From positions 29,673 to 93,672 of the forward strand of contig URKJ01000013.1 in NCBI GenBank assembly GCA_900548385.1: 64,000 bases of DNA, read 5' to 3'. This stretch comes from an uncultured bacterium (GTDB taxonomy: Bacteria > Verrucomicrobiota > Lentisphaeria > Victivallales > UBA1829). Position 1 is the first letter of the stretch. Every line of letters begins with the position of its first letter. Below, in pieces: positions 41,005 through 49,107 of this stretch. The position numbers were made by a program, and so were the translations under genes. The notes beneath the pieces were generated by a model. That model was not told the DNA's origin, ran no database searches, and was given only the letters and a program-made list of their open reading frames with translations.

Positions 41005-41804
41005 TTCTGACGCTGGATATCGGCGGAACTTTTATCAAGTCGGCACTCTTCCGCGGCGGAGAGTTTCTTCATCGCTTTGAACCTGTTCCGAGCTGTTCGG
41101 AGGGTAGCTCCGAAGAGATCGTGGAGGCGTTCCGACGGGTCCTCCGGCACGCGGGGAAATTCGACCATTTGGCGGTGGCAGTGCCCGGACCATTCGACTA
41201 CGAACATGGTATCTTCCGCATGCCGCACAAATTCGCGGCAGTCAACGGACGAACCTTTGCGGAGCTTGCCGGCCGGGATGCGGAATGCTTCCTGCACGAT
41301 GCGAATGCCTTTCTGCTGGGCGAGATGATACACGGTGCGGCACGGGGCTTCTCCCGCTGTGGCGGCGTTACCCTCGGCACCGGGCTGGGGGCGGCTTTCG
41401 CATCCCAGGGAAAATTGTGGATCGGCAGCGACGGCTCCCCCGCAGAAGCGGTGAAGCTTTGGAATCGACCGTTTCGGGGAAAAATCGCGGAGGATTTTAT
41501 TTCGGTGCGGGCGCTGCTCACACGCTTTCCTGCCGGGAGCGTCCGGGAGATTGCCAACCGGGCGAAAACGGGAGATCCGGGAGCTCTGCGGCTTTGGCGG
41601 GACTACGGCGCGGCACTTTTCGAACTGCTGAACGCGTGGCAGGAACAGCTTTGCGCGGAAGTGATCGTCATCGGTGGCGGCATCGGCCGGGATCTGACGC
41701 TTTTCGGGTCGGTTCCCGCTGGATTGCCGCTGCGGAAATCGGAGCTGGAGGATGCAACATTGTATGGAGCAAACGAATCATTTTGGAAAGGGATACTGCA
41801 ATGA
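40974..41804 (+). CDS. ROK family sugar kinase
   Basis: A 276-residue protein of the ROK fold. ATP-binding phosphate loops LDIGGTFIKSALFR and GGVTLGTGLGAAFASQGKLW are present, with VAVPGPFDYEHG and the catalytic Asp in FLHDANAFLLGE. The usual zinc motif (C-x-C-G-x-x-G-C) after the GE segment is missing, so it belongs to the zinc-less subset. It starts inside the isomerase gene (31-base overlap) and its stop overlaps the GH42 start by four bases. With the isomerase next door, a manno- or fructokinase role, making the isomerase substrate, is a sensible inference. The frame from 41285 in another phase is only noise. Confidence 0.85.
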   Translation: MPNHQDNAEIVLTLDIGGTFIKSALFRGGEFLHRFEPVPSCSEGSSEEIVEAFRRVLRHAGKFDHLAVAVPGPFDYEHGIFRMPHKFAAVNGRTFAELAGRDAECFLHDANAFLLGEMIHGAARGFSRCGGVTLGTGLGAAFASQGKLWIGSDGSPAEAVKLWNRPFRGKIAEDFISVRALLTRFPAGSVREIANRAKTGDPGALRLWRDYGAALFELLNAWQEQLCAEVIVIGGGIGRDLTLFGSVPAGLPLRKSELEDATLYGANESFWKGILQ

Positions 41805-43864
41805 AAGAGTTCATGCTGGGGGCAATGTACTGGCTCAACCCCAATTACGGGGTAAAAGAGATCGAAGAGGACATGCGGCGGATCCGCGACAACCGTTTCA
41901 ACATCATCCGCTCCTTCGTCTGGTGGGAGAAGGTTGAACCGCGCAAGGGGATGCGGGAGTTCCGCCAGCACGACATTCTCTTTGAAGCGGCAGATAAGTT
42001 CGGAATCAAGGTGATGGAGACTTTCGGGCTCTATTTGCCGCTCTGGCTGCAGAAGGAGCTGCTGGCGCAGGGGATCGACGACCGGGATCGCCGTTATCCC
42101 TGCTTCGACCGTCCGGAAGTGGCGGAACCGATGGAGGAATTTCTGCGCGACACGGTGGAGCGCTATAAAAACGTTCCGGCGCTGGCGATCTGGAACCTTT
42201 GGAATGAACCGACCAAACACCCCTGCCGATGCCCGATAACATTGAAAAAATTCTGTCTCTGGCTGAAGCGGAAATATCCGACTGTTGAGGAGTTGAAAGC
42301 GGCGTGGCTCGGCGAGTTTCAGGTATTTACCACAGCCTGTGTCGATTCGCTCGATGAACTGACACCGGAATGGATTGCCGATGCTTTCGAATGTGGCACA
42401 CGGGGACGGATCACGCCGATGGAATCGGACTGGCATGCGTTTGCCTTCGACAACGCCCGCGAAAATCTCGTCTGGCTGCGCGATACGGTACAAAGCATCG
42501 ACCCGGTCCACGAGACTCATGCGAACCCGGCGACACCGATCAGTAACAGTCTGCACTGCGGGTTGAACGAGTGGGCGTTGGCACGGGAAATGGAAAGCAT
42601 CAGTATCTCGGTACATCCGTCGCATCACTTCTTCAGTCATGATATACCGGAAAACTTTTCGTCTGCCTATCTCTACTGCATTGATGAAGTGCGGAGCTGG
42701 GCGCAGGGGCGCGATGCCTGGATCGGTGAATTGCAGGCGGGAACGACAAGCTACCATCCGTACTGTTATACTCCTTCGCCGGAAGAGATCTTCCACACAC
42801 TTTCCCACGCGCTCGGCCGCGGCCTGCGCGGCGTGCTCTTCTGGGAGTGGCAGGCGTGGCGTTCGAGCATGATGGAGGTGGGGGAATTCAGTTTGCGGCG
42901 GGCGCAGGACGGCGCACCGACAGAACGGTCGGAGGCGGCGAAACGGTTCGCCATTGATCTGGAACACCATCGTGAAGTGCTTGCCGACGTGGAACGCCCG
43001 GCGGCGGAAGCGGCGATTTTCGCATCAATGACGGCGCGGAATTTCAAATATCAGCAGTTCCGAAACAAACCGCACATTCCCGGAACCTGTGACGAACATA
43101 ACGATGCGGTTTACGGCTGTTACAAAGCGTTGAACCGGGCCAACATCGCAGTGGATTTCGTCACTGAACTTACACTTGGCACATTGAAGCATTACAAGGT
43201 GCTTTTCGTACCGCAGGTGGAGATGATTTCCGGAGAGACCGCTCTGCTTCTCCGGCAGTATGTCGCTGACGGCGGCGCGTTGTGGGCAGATGGTCGCTGC
43301 GGCTGGCTGGATGACCATGTCTACCTGCGTCACACCATTCCCGGCAACGGGCTTGATGAACTCTTCGGCTGTTATGAGGAGGATTTCGTTGCTTTCCCGG
43401 GACCGGCCCGTCTGGAAAAGGCGCGCAGTTTCCGCCATCTGCAGTATCTTCATCCGACTACCGGGAAGGAACTGGCTTGGAATAACCGGTATGTCACGGC
43501 GGTGCGGAACAAATTCGGGAAAGGCGAAGCGGAACTCTGGGGGAGCTATATCACCCTTGGAATCCAGCGCGAGGGGGAAGACGTCGATACGATGAACCAG
43601 ATCAGCAACTTTGCCATTCGCCACGGTGTAACGCCTATCGTGGAAACTATTCCACCACGAGCGCTTGAGTGCAGTCGTCTGACCGGTGCAGTGTCGGATC
43701 TTTTCGTCTTCAGCAACCGCTTGACCGAATCATGCTCCTTTGAAGTGAAATTTCCGGATTCCTACCGGGAATTTGAATCTGCGGGAGGGCGTCTGCCCGG
43801 CGGGAATCGGCTTTCTCTTGCTCTGGATGCGCATGAAACGAGAATCATCACCGGGTGGAAATAA
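41801..43864 (+). CDS. GH42-like glycosidase of the mannose-6-phosphate isomerase operon
   Basis: A 687-residue GH42-type enzyme without signal peptide. The barrel starts MLGAMYWLNPNYGVKEIEED and carries acid/base Glu136 in WNLWNEPTKH and probable nucleophile Glu310 in AWIGELQAGTTSY. A trimerisation-type domain (about residues 420-590, HYKVLFVPQVEMISGETAL and ADGGALWADGRCG) and a small C-terminal beta domain follow. The ATG at 41801 overlaps the ROK stop (ATGA) and has AAAGGGA seven bases upstream. The operon context of isomerase plus ROK kinase makes a mannose-containing substrate plausible, although the family label is beta-galactosidase. The operon ends at the terminator repeat at 43938. 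Confidence 0.85.
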   Translation: MKEFMLGAMYWLNPNYGVKEIEEDMRRIRDNRFNIIRSFVWWEKVEPRKGMREFRQHDILFEAADKFGIKVMETFGLYLPLWLQKELLAQGIDDRDRRYPCFDRPEVAEPMEEFLRDTVERYKNVPALAIWNLWNEPTKHPCRCPITLKKFCLWLKRKYPTVEELKAAWLGEFQVFTTACVDSLDELTPEWIADAFECGTRGRITPMESDWHAFAFDNARENLVWLRDTVQSIDPVHETHANPATPISNSLHCGLNEWALAREMESISISVHPSHHFFSHDIPENFSSAYLYCIDEVRSWAQGRDAWIGELQAGTTSYHPYCYTPSPEEIFHTLSHALGRGLRGVLFWEWQAWRSSMMEVGEFSLRRAQDGAPTERSEAAKRFAIDLEHHREVLADVERPAAEAAIFASMTARNFKYQQFRNKPHIPGTCDEHNDAVYGCYKALNRANIAVDFVTELTLGTLKHYKVLFVPQVEMISGETALLLRQYVADGGALWADGRCGWLDDHVYLRHTIPGNGLDELFGCYEEDFVAFPGPARLEKARSFRHLQYLHPTTGKELAWNNRYVTAVRNKFGKGEAELWGSYITLGIQREGEDVDTMNQISNFAIRHGVTPIVETIPPRALECSRLTGAVSDLFVFSNRLTESCSFEVKFPDSYREFESAGGRLPGGNRLSLALDAHETRIITGWK

Positions 43865-43937
43865 CTTTCGGTTGCAATATCAAACAATATATACAATAAA
43901 AGGGAACTTCCCATGACTGCGGTCAACGGCGAAGATG

Positions 43938-44017
43938 ACGACATGCCGGTATGAGGCGATGAGCGGAGCAGACAGCCTGTTTCCGCTTTTTTTTGGGGCG
44001 GATCATTGCATTTCCAT
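43938..44017 (+). repeat. 80-bp terminator-bearing direct repeat, copy A
   Basis: This 80-base element recurs in the same orientation at 49846-49923 with only a few substitutions and two small length differences. Shared text includes ATGCCGGTATGAG, the hairpin arms GAGCGGAGCAGAC and CCTGTTTCCGC, the T tract and GGATCATTGCATTTCCAT. Identity extends past the terminator, so it is a repeat, not just two similar terminators. The two copies bracket the AraC-glycosidase-pseudopilin locus. Confidence 0.85.
43962..43994 (+). terminator. Intrinsic terminator within repeat copy A
   Basis: AGCGGA (43962-43967) pairs with TCCGCT (43982-43987), with inner CAG/CTG pairing, followed by a run of eight T (43987-43994). 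It ends the isomerase-ROK-GH42 operon, 97 bases after the GH42 stop. Confidence 0.85.
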
Positions 44018-44537
44018 AGCAAAACGCTCTTTATTTTCCGCAATGAATCTTTTCCCGTGAAGTGCGTAAAGGCATGTCAAGACTGCCGCCATGTGGTAAA
44101 ACGTTTGTAATCGCGGTCTCCAGAAAAGTTTTTTTACGTTTTTTCAAAACGATATCGGGGAATGCCATTGAAAAATTGCTGGAAGAGGTTATATAGTAAG
44201 TGCGGGGGCTCTTCTGCTCAGATGAAAGACTCCAGATCCCTTATTAATGGAAGCAGGTTCCCATTTTATCAATCAGTTCCGGTAATTTTTACCGGACAGT
44301 TGTAGAATAAAAAGTTTTGGACCCAAAGGTGTGGACAATGCCGGACAATAAAAATCTAATTTTCATGACGTTGCGGAAATTTCTGGCCGATGTCTGGAAT
44401 TTTTCCGGGAGAAGAACGTCCCGGCCTGACGGTTCCCGGACGAACAATGTTTTTATTGTGCGGAAGGCGGAAGTTTTTTTCCGTGGATCTGCCCGGAAGA
44501 TTTTCAGTTGCTGCTGTTTGATGGAGAGCCCTGTATT
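44018..44537. other. Gene-free stretch upstream of the AraC gene
   Basis: With the repeat before it, 673 bases separate the GH42 stop from the AraC start. A 75-codon plus-strand frame (44317-44541) and a 413-codon minus-strand frame (44289-45530) exist but neither shows family resemblance, and the latter is antisense to the real AraC gene. A poly-T tract at 44474-44480 lies in it. I see no RNA gene or further operator. It may carry the leader of the AraC transcript. Confidence 0.5.
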
Positions 44538-44948
44538 ATGAACTGGATACTCTCTGAAATCCGCCGTCCTCCGTTTTTTTCCTGTGTGCCTCTGACCCGG
44601 TTCGGGAGGGAATCCAAGAAACAGCACACGATTCACCGGAGGTTCGATCATATTGCAATCTCTCTGATCTGGGGAGACAATATGAAGGTCCGGTTGGAAA
44701 ACCAGTATGGTTGCGGGGAGTTTACGGAGCCCGTCTGTGTGATTGCCTTGCCCGGAGATAATCGGAAAATGATTCCGCTTTCTCCGTTTGAAGAACTCTT
44801 CCTGGTTTACGAAAGCTCCTTTCTTCCGCTGCTGCTTCCGGAGCTTCCGGAGAGGCCTGCCGATTTCTGCCGAAGTATTCTGTCGAAAGATCTTCCACTT
44901 TTTTTCATCTGCGGGATTCGTTTGAAACTCTGTCAAGCCGGGAACTGA
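44538..44948 (+). CDS. AraC-family regulator, N-terminal sensor part (frameshifted)
   Basis: The N-terminal half of an AraC-type regulator, 136 codons in this frame. MNWILSEIRRPPFFSCVPLT leads to a cupin-like segment (HIAISLIWGDNMKVRLENQY; TEPVCVIALPGDNRKMIPLS; EELFLVYESSFLPLLLPEL). GGAGAG nine bases before the ATG at 44538 supports this start. Reading continues into an unrelated tail (ICGIRLKLCQAGN) after a run of seven T at 44899-44905. Restoring one T joins it to the helix-turn-helix part at 44957 as LPLFFHLRDSFETL, giving a normal 275-residue AraC protein. The regulator probably activates the glycosidase at 45547 through the direct repeats at 45404-45437. Confidence 0.7.
   Translation: MNWILSEIRRPPFFSCVPLTRFGRESKKQHTIHRRFDHIAISLIWGDNMKVRLENQYGCGEFTEPVCVIALPGDNRKMIPLSPFEELFLVYESSFLPLLLPELPERPADFCRSILSKDLPLFFICGIRLKLCQAGN
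44899..44905 (+). other. T7 tract at the AraC frame change
   Basis: Seven T residues lie exactly where the reading frame must shift by -1 to join the sensor and DNA-binding halves. One added T (T8) restores the full frame. Candidates are a real deletion, slippage during transcription, a phase-variable tract, or an assembly error. Confidence 0.75.
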
Positions 44949-44956
44949 CAGAAGCC

Positions 44957-45364
44957 GTGGTCTCTCAACTGGACCTGCTTGCTTCGACGCTGCTGACGGC
45001 GGCCTTCCGCCTGCCGCGGCCCCGGACTTCCAGAGAGGAAAAACTGATGGACTGTTTCCGGAACTATATTTATCTTCATTACCGGGAGAATATCGACTGG
45101 GAGGCGATGGCATCGGAATACGGCGTCGGAATTCAGACTTTCCGCAGAATATGGCAGAAGAAGTCTGCTCTCCCGCCGCACCGGCTTGTGATGAACCTGC
45201 GCAACCGGGACGCCTGCGATCTTCTGGGCGATCTTTCACTTTCCATTCAGGAGATTGCCGGAATGCTGGGCTATCCGGATTCCTGCTACTTCTCCCGTTT
45301 CTTCCGCAAAATGAACGGGATTTCGCCTTTGGAATACAGAAACCGGAATCGGGAAAAAGAGTGA
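44957..45364 (+). CDS. AraC-family regulator, DNA-binding part (frameshifted)
   Basis: The C-terminal half of the AraC-type regulator. Two helix-turn-helix motifs are visible: IDWEAMASEYGVGIQTFRRI and LSLSIQEIAGMLGYPDSCYF, the second followed by SRFFRKMNGISPLEYRNRNR, the standard AraC C-terminal signature. In this frame the coding text extends back to about 44900 (FHLRDSFETLSSRELTEAVV), so the GTG at 44957 is only the first start-like codon, not a likely natural start. Taken alone it would be a 135-residue DNA-binding fragment. The complete gene needs the upstream frame and the T7 tract. Its end is 183 bases before the glycosidase start. Confidence 0.75.
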   Translation: MVSQLDLLASTLLTAAFRLPRPRTSREEKLMDCFRNYIYLHYRENIDWEAMASEYGVGIQTFRRIWQKKSALPPHRLVMNLRNRDACDLLGDLSLSIQEIAGMLGYPDSCYFSRFFRKMNGISPLEYRNRNREKE

Positions 45365-45403
45365 GATTTCTCCCGGATTCCCCGTTCTCCGGAAACGCCT
45401 GAA

Positions 45404-45437
45404 CAAATAATCCAATGGATATATCAAAAAATCCAAT
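45404..45437 (+). promoter_or_regulatory. Tandem direct repeats, probable AraC-type activator site
   Basis: CAAATAATCCAAT (45404-45416) and CAAAAAATCCAAT (45425-45437) match at 12 of 13 positions and are 21 bases apart, two helical turns. The second copy ends 21 bases upstream of the -35. This is the usual arrangement of AraC-family activator half-sites, and the AraC gene lies immediately upstream. Confidence 0.65.
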
Positions 45438-45458
45438 TCTTTTCAACAATACAGGGGA

Positions 45459-45487
45459 TTGACATTTTTTGCGCTTTGTGTTATAAT
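45459..45487 (+). promoter_or_regulatory. Perfect consensus sigma-70 promoter of the glycosidase gene
   Basis: TTGACA (45459-45464) and TATAAT (45482-45487) are exactly 17 bases apart, 59 bases before the start codon. AAGGAGAGG precedes the ATG. Confidence 0.85.
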
Positions 45488-45546
45488 TAAAACGACCGGG
45501 TTTTAAGTTTTGTTTTTTTAAGTGAATCAAAGGAGAGGAAAAGAAG

Positions 45547-48500
45547 ATGAAAAAAGAACTTCTCGGAGCATGGATGCTGTCGATGCTCTGTCCGCTGTTT
45601 GCGTTTCAGGAAAACAATACGTTCCTGAAACGGGACTCCTTGAAGGAGTGGAAGTGCGGCAAAGGGGCGGCCTTGACGAAAGACGGATTGGAAGTGACAT
45701 CGGAAAAGATTGTTCTTGTCCGGCGTTATCTCCCGGTGGATCACCTCCGCTCCAAACGGGCTGTCATGGAGGTGGAAGTCAAGGGGGAGATCGAACCTCT
45801 GGGCAAGCGATCCTCCGGCGGAAGGTTCGGTTTGATTTATGAGGACTCCAAAGGGAAAAAATATTATCCGGGCATTCCGCTTCCGACCGGGAAATTCGAC
45901 TGGACCAAGGTGAAGCTGGAACATATCCTTCCCGCTGACCTGAAATCAATCAACATCGAACTTGGCGCGGAAAACGCAAAGGGGAAATTCATTTACCGGA
46001 ATCTGAAATTCACCGCGCAGGAAACCGCTCTGGATTTCCGTCACGCGATGAATATGGGGTTTGCCGACGGGAAGGACAACGACGGCAAAGGCGGCTGGTC
46101 CGACCAGGGACCGGACAACGACGCCCGCGGCATTCCGATCCGCAAGAACTATAAAGGATTCCCATTCAATGTCCTTTATCCGTCGCAGAATGACGGCAGG
46201 ACGATCGTTCTTTTCAACAGCGCGCGGAATCCGAATGGCGTCCGGGAATTCGAGATTGATCTGAGCAATGCGCATGCGACCGGTCCGAATCTTTATCTTC
46301 TTCACACGGCTTCATGGGGCGACAAGGATTTCACAACGGTCGGCGTCGTGGAAGTGATCGGCAAGAACGGAGTTTCGCGCTCGTTTCCCGTCCGTTTCAA
46401 TCAGGATGTCGGCGGTTGGTGGCTTCCGCTCCGCAAGACCAATGCGGTTCCGCTGGTCACATGGAGCAACAAGTCGTGCAGCCATGTGGGGGCTTATGTT
46501 TCACAGTTTGAACTTGCCAAGGATTTCGGCGAAGTAGCAAAGCTCCGTTTCCGCAGCAATGGGACCGGGGCCACCTGGCTTCTGCTGGCGGCAACTCTGA
46601 CTCCGAACTCCTATGAATATCCGGCAGACGGGCACATCGTAATCCGGGAAGGAAAAGAGTGGCGTCCGATGCCGGGACGGAAAGAGCCGGGTGTCATTCC
46701 AGGGAGTGCTCTGGATCTTTCCGGACAGCTTCCATGGAAGAGCGTCGATCAGACCGGACGGGTGATTGTCAATTCCCAAGGGCAGATCGAATTTGAAAAT
46801 GAACCCGGTAAGCCGGTCCGTTTCCTTGCGGCTTCCGATATTCCATACCGGGATGCGTGGAGTGATTCGGATGCCACCAGAACCCACGGGGAAATTGAGG
46901 CGCACTGCCGGGAACTGCGCCGCCAGGGATACAATATGATCCGGATCGGTGGTCCGGATATTTTCCTGACCCGCGGTGATGGAAAAGCCCGAACCAAAAA
47001 AGATTTCGAACTTGATCCCGTATATCTGGATCGCCTTGATTATTTGGTCTACTGTATGAAGAAATACGGAATCTACCTGAATCTCGGCTGCATGAGCAAC
47101 TGGGGCTGGCATCCCGGTACGCCGTGGGACGGCAAGCCGAAGCCGGCGATCCGGAACTATGCGTTCACGATCTATTTTTCAGAAGAGGCGCGGAAGCATT
47201 GGGAAAAAGGGTTCATGAACCTGGTTACGCGGGTGAATCCCTATACGAAAACCCGGCTGATCGACGATCCGGTTCTTGCGCTCTGCATTTGTTTCAACGA
47301 ACAGGAATCCTCTCTGTTCAAAGGGCAGGGAGGGAAACATCTTGAGTTTGCACGCCCCGCCTGGATCAAGTATCTTAAAAAGGCCTACGGCGGTGATTTT
47401 GCGAAGCTCAAGAAGACCTGGGGCGATTTGCCGGACAATATCCGCAGTTTTGATGATCTCCCGGTCTTCAGCGGTTCGGATATGGTCAGTTATTCCAGAC
47501 CGCGGAGCCGTGATTTCGTTCGCTTCTCAATCGAAGCGGAGCGGGAAACCCGTGATTTCTATCTCCGGACTCTCCGGAAGAACGGTGTCAAATGCCTGAT
47601 CAGCAGTGCAAACATGGGACTGGATTTCCGCTATATTCTTCTGCGGTCCAAATACGACGCGGTCACCATCAACGGCTATCATTCCCATCCGAGCGGAGAG
47701 TTCCTGCTTGCAGGAAGCGGGCAGAACGACCCATCCAGCGCGATCGAGCGCAGCGGAAGGCATATCCGCGGCTTTGCCTCGCTTCACCTTTATGGGAAAC
47801 CGATCTTCAACACCGAGCACGCCATGCCGTTCTGGAACGGCTACCGCTATGAACAGGGACTGTTGGCGGGAGCGTATGCGGCTCTTCAGGATTTTTCGGC
47901 GCTGACCGCATTTTCTCAACCGGTGTCCCGCATCGGAAACGGGAAACCGATGCGGACATTTGCTCTTCACAAGGATCCTGTTGCCAAGGCAACCGAATTT
48001 ATTACGGCGTGTGCGTTTGCCCGCGGCGATGTCCGGACGGCGGAACCGCTTGTCCGCCTCCAGGTGGATGATTCCATGATCTCCGAGAAGAACGTGGATC
48101 AGGACGGCGTCAATTCGGAACAGCAGAAACTGGCATTCGTTACCCGGATTGCCGCCGATGTGGAGCGGAAGGCGCCGCTGCTGAAGAATGAAATTTCGAT
48201 TCCCGCGATCGGCGGATCCCGCGTGGTGCTTCATCAGGGAGGGATGTTCCAGAATACACAGGATGCTGATCCGGCTTCGTACAAAGCCGACGGAGTTGTT
48301 GCCGAATTGAAAAAGAAAGGGTTGATCGCAAAAACAAACCGGACCGATATTTCAAAGGGTATTTTTGAAAGTTCCACCGGAGAAATTTTCATGGACTCGG
48401 ACCGTAAATTCCTGTCGGTGAACACCCCGCGCCTCCAGGGCTTCTGCGCGTTGGCGGGGACAAAGGGAAAGGCGGATGATTTCGAGCTGAATTCCATCAG

Positions 48501-48858
48501 TGAACGCGGAACAGTTTCGGTTATGTCGGTGGATGGGGCAAATTCCATCCGCAATGCGGAACGGCTGGTTCTTGTCTATGCGACCAATGCCTTGAACACC
48601 GGTATGGAGTTCGCAACCCAAAATCATGCCATCCGTCTGAAACTTGGACACTGGCCTCCGCTGCTCAAAACCGGACGTATTTCCTTTACGCTCAGGAACA
48701 GAAATGCGGCAAAGCTCCGTCTCTACGCTTTGCGTTTCGACGGCTCCCGGATTCAGGAAATTCCGTTGAAAAAGGAAACAGAAAGAGTTTCCGGAACCAT
48801 CGACACCGTCAACATCAAAGAGGGGGTTCCCTTCTTCTTTGAACTGAGTGCACGGTAA
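45547..48858 (+). CDS. Large secreted clan GH-A glycosidase with N-terminal beta module
   Basis: An 1103-residue exported enzyme. After a signal peptide (MKKELLGAWMLSMLCPLFAF) come a beta domain (about 25-155), a second beta module (161-352) with KGGWSDQGPDNDAR and GGWWLPLRK, and a GH5-like TIM barrel from about 415. Acid/base Glu585 is in CICFNEQESS and probable nucleophile Glu757 is in PIFNTEHAMPFWNG, the spacing of clan GH-A. A C-terminal beta domain ends the protein. The 161-352 module is shared with the GH2 enzyme at 32182, where it is C-terminal. Substrate unknown. The gene is behind a consensus promoter and AraC-type repeats, and is followed after 249 bases by a pseudopilin. Confidence 0.75.
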   Translation: MKKELLGAWMLSMLCPLFAFQENNTFLKRDSLKEWKCGKGAALTKDGLEVTSEKIVLVRRYLPVDHLRSKRAVMEVEVKGEIEPLGKRSSGGRFGLIYEDSKGKKYYPGIPLPTGKFDWTKVKLEHILPADLKSINIELGAENAKGKFIYRNLKFTAQETALDFRHAMNMGFADGKDNDGKGGWSDQGPDNDARGIPIRKNYKGFPFNVLYPSQNDGRTIVLFNSARNPNGVREFEIDLSNAHATGPNLYLLHTASWGDKDFTTVGVVEVIGKNGVSRSFPVRFNQDVGGWWLPLRKTNAVPLVTWSNKSCSHVGAYVSQFELAKDFGEVAKLRFRSNGTGATWLLLAATLTPNSYEYPADGHIVIREGKEWRPMPGRKEPGVIPGSALDLSGQLPWKSVDQTGRVIVNSQGQIEFENEPGKPVRFLAASDIPYRDAWSDSDATRTHGEIEAHCRELRRQGYNMIRIGGPDIFLTRGDGKARTKKDFELDPVYLDRLDYLVYCMKKYGIYLNLGCMSNWGWHPGTPWDGKPKPAIRNYAFTIYFSEEARKHWEKGFMNLVTRVNPYTKTRLIDDPVLALCICFNEQESSLFKGQGGKHLEFARPAWIKYLKKAYGGDFAKLKKTWGDLPDNIRSFDDLPVFSGSDMVSYSRPRSRDFVRFSIEAERETRDFYLRTLRKNGVKCLISSANMGLDFRYILLRSKYDAVTINGYHSHPSGEFLLAGSGQNDPSSAIERSGRHIRGFASLHLYGKPIFNTEHAMPFWNGYRYEQGLLAGAYAALQDFSALTAFSQPVSRIGNGKPMRTFALHKDPVAKATEFITACAFARGDVRTAEPLVRLQVDDSMISEKNVDQDGVNSEQQKLAFVTRIAADVERKAPLLKNEISIPAIGGSRVVLHQGGMFQNTQDADPASYKADGVVAELKKKGLIAKTNRTDISKGIFESSTGEIFMDSDRKFLSVNTPRLQGFCALAGTKGKADDFELNSISERGTVSVMSVDGANSIRNAERLVLVYATNALNTGMEFATQNHAIRLKLGHWPPLLKTGRISFTLRNRNAAKLRLYALRFDGSRIQEIPLKKETERVSGTIDTVNIKEGVPFFFELSAR

Positions 48859-49107
48859 TCAGAAGGAAAGGCTTGCGGAAATGGAAAGACATGCGGGAAA
48901 ATCATCGGATTTCCTCCGTATGGTGCATGGTTGCCGGGAATCTTTTCCGGAAGAGAAACAACCGCCGCCATGCCGGAGGAGTGAAACCAATTCTGGAACA
49001 GAACACCCGGATCCGCGGAAAAACGTTTCCGGTAGACGGATACGGATTTGTGATTGTCTGAATCGGAAAATAAAAAGAATCTCCGCGACAGAGGGAAGGA
49101 GAGCATC

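Noticed and set aside
44317..44541. Short plus-strand frame considered as the AraC N-terminus through a second T7 tract (44474-44480)
   Set aside because: The ATG at 44538 has its own GGAGAG and gives a normal AraC length, so a second frame change is not needed.
44289..45530. 413-codon minus-strand frame over the AraC region
   Set aside because: Low-complexity Ser/Arg/Pro-rich translation; the plus strand holds both halves of an AraC protein, so this is antisense noise.
48859..49107. Small plus-strand frames between the GH-A gene and the pseudopilin
   Set aside because: No ribosome site or family pattern; treated as a non-coding spacer of 249 bases.
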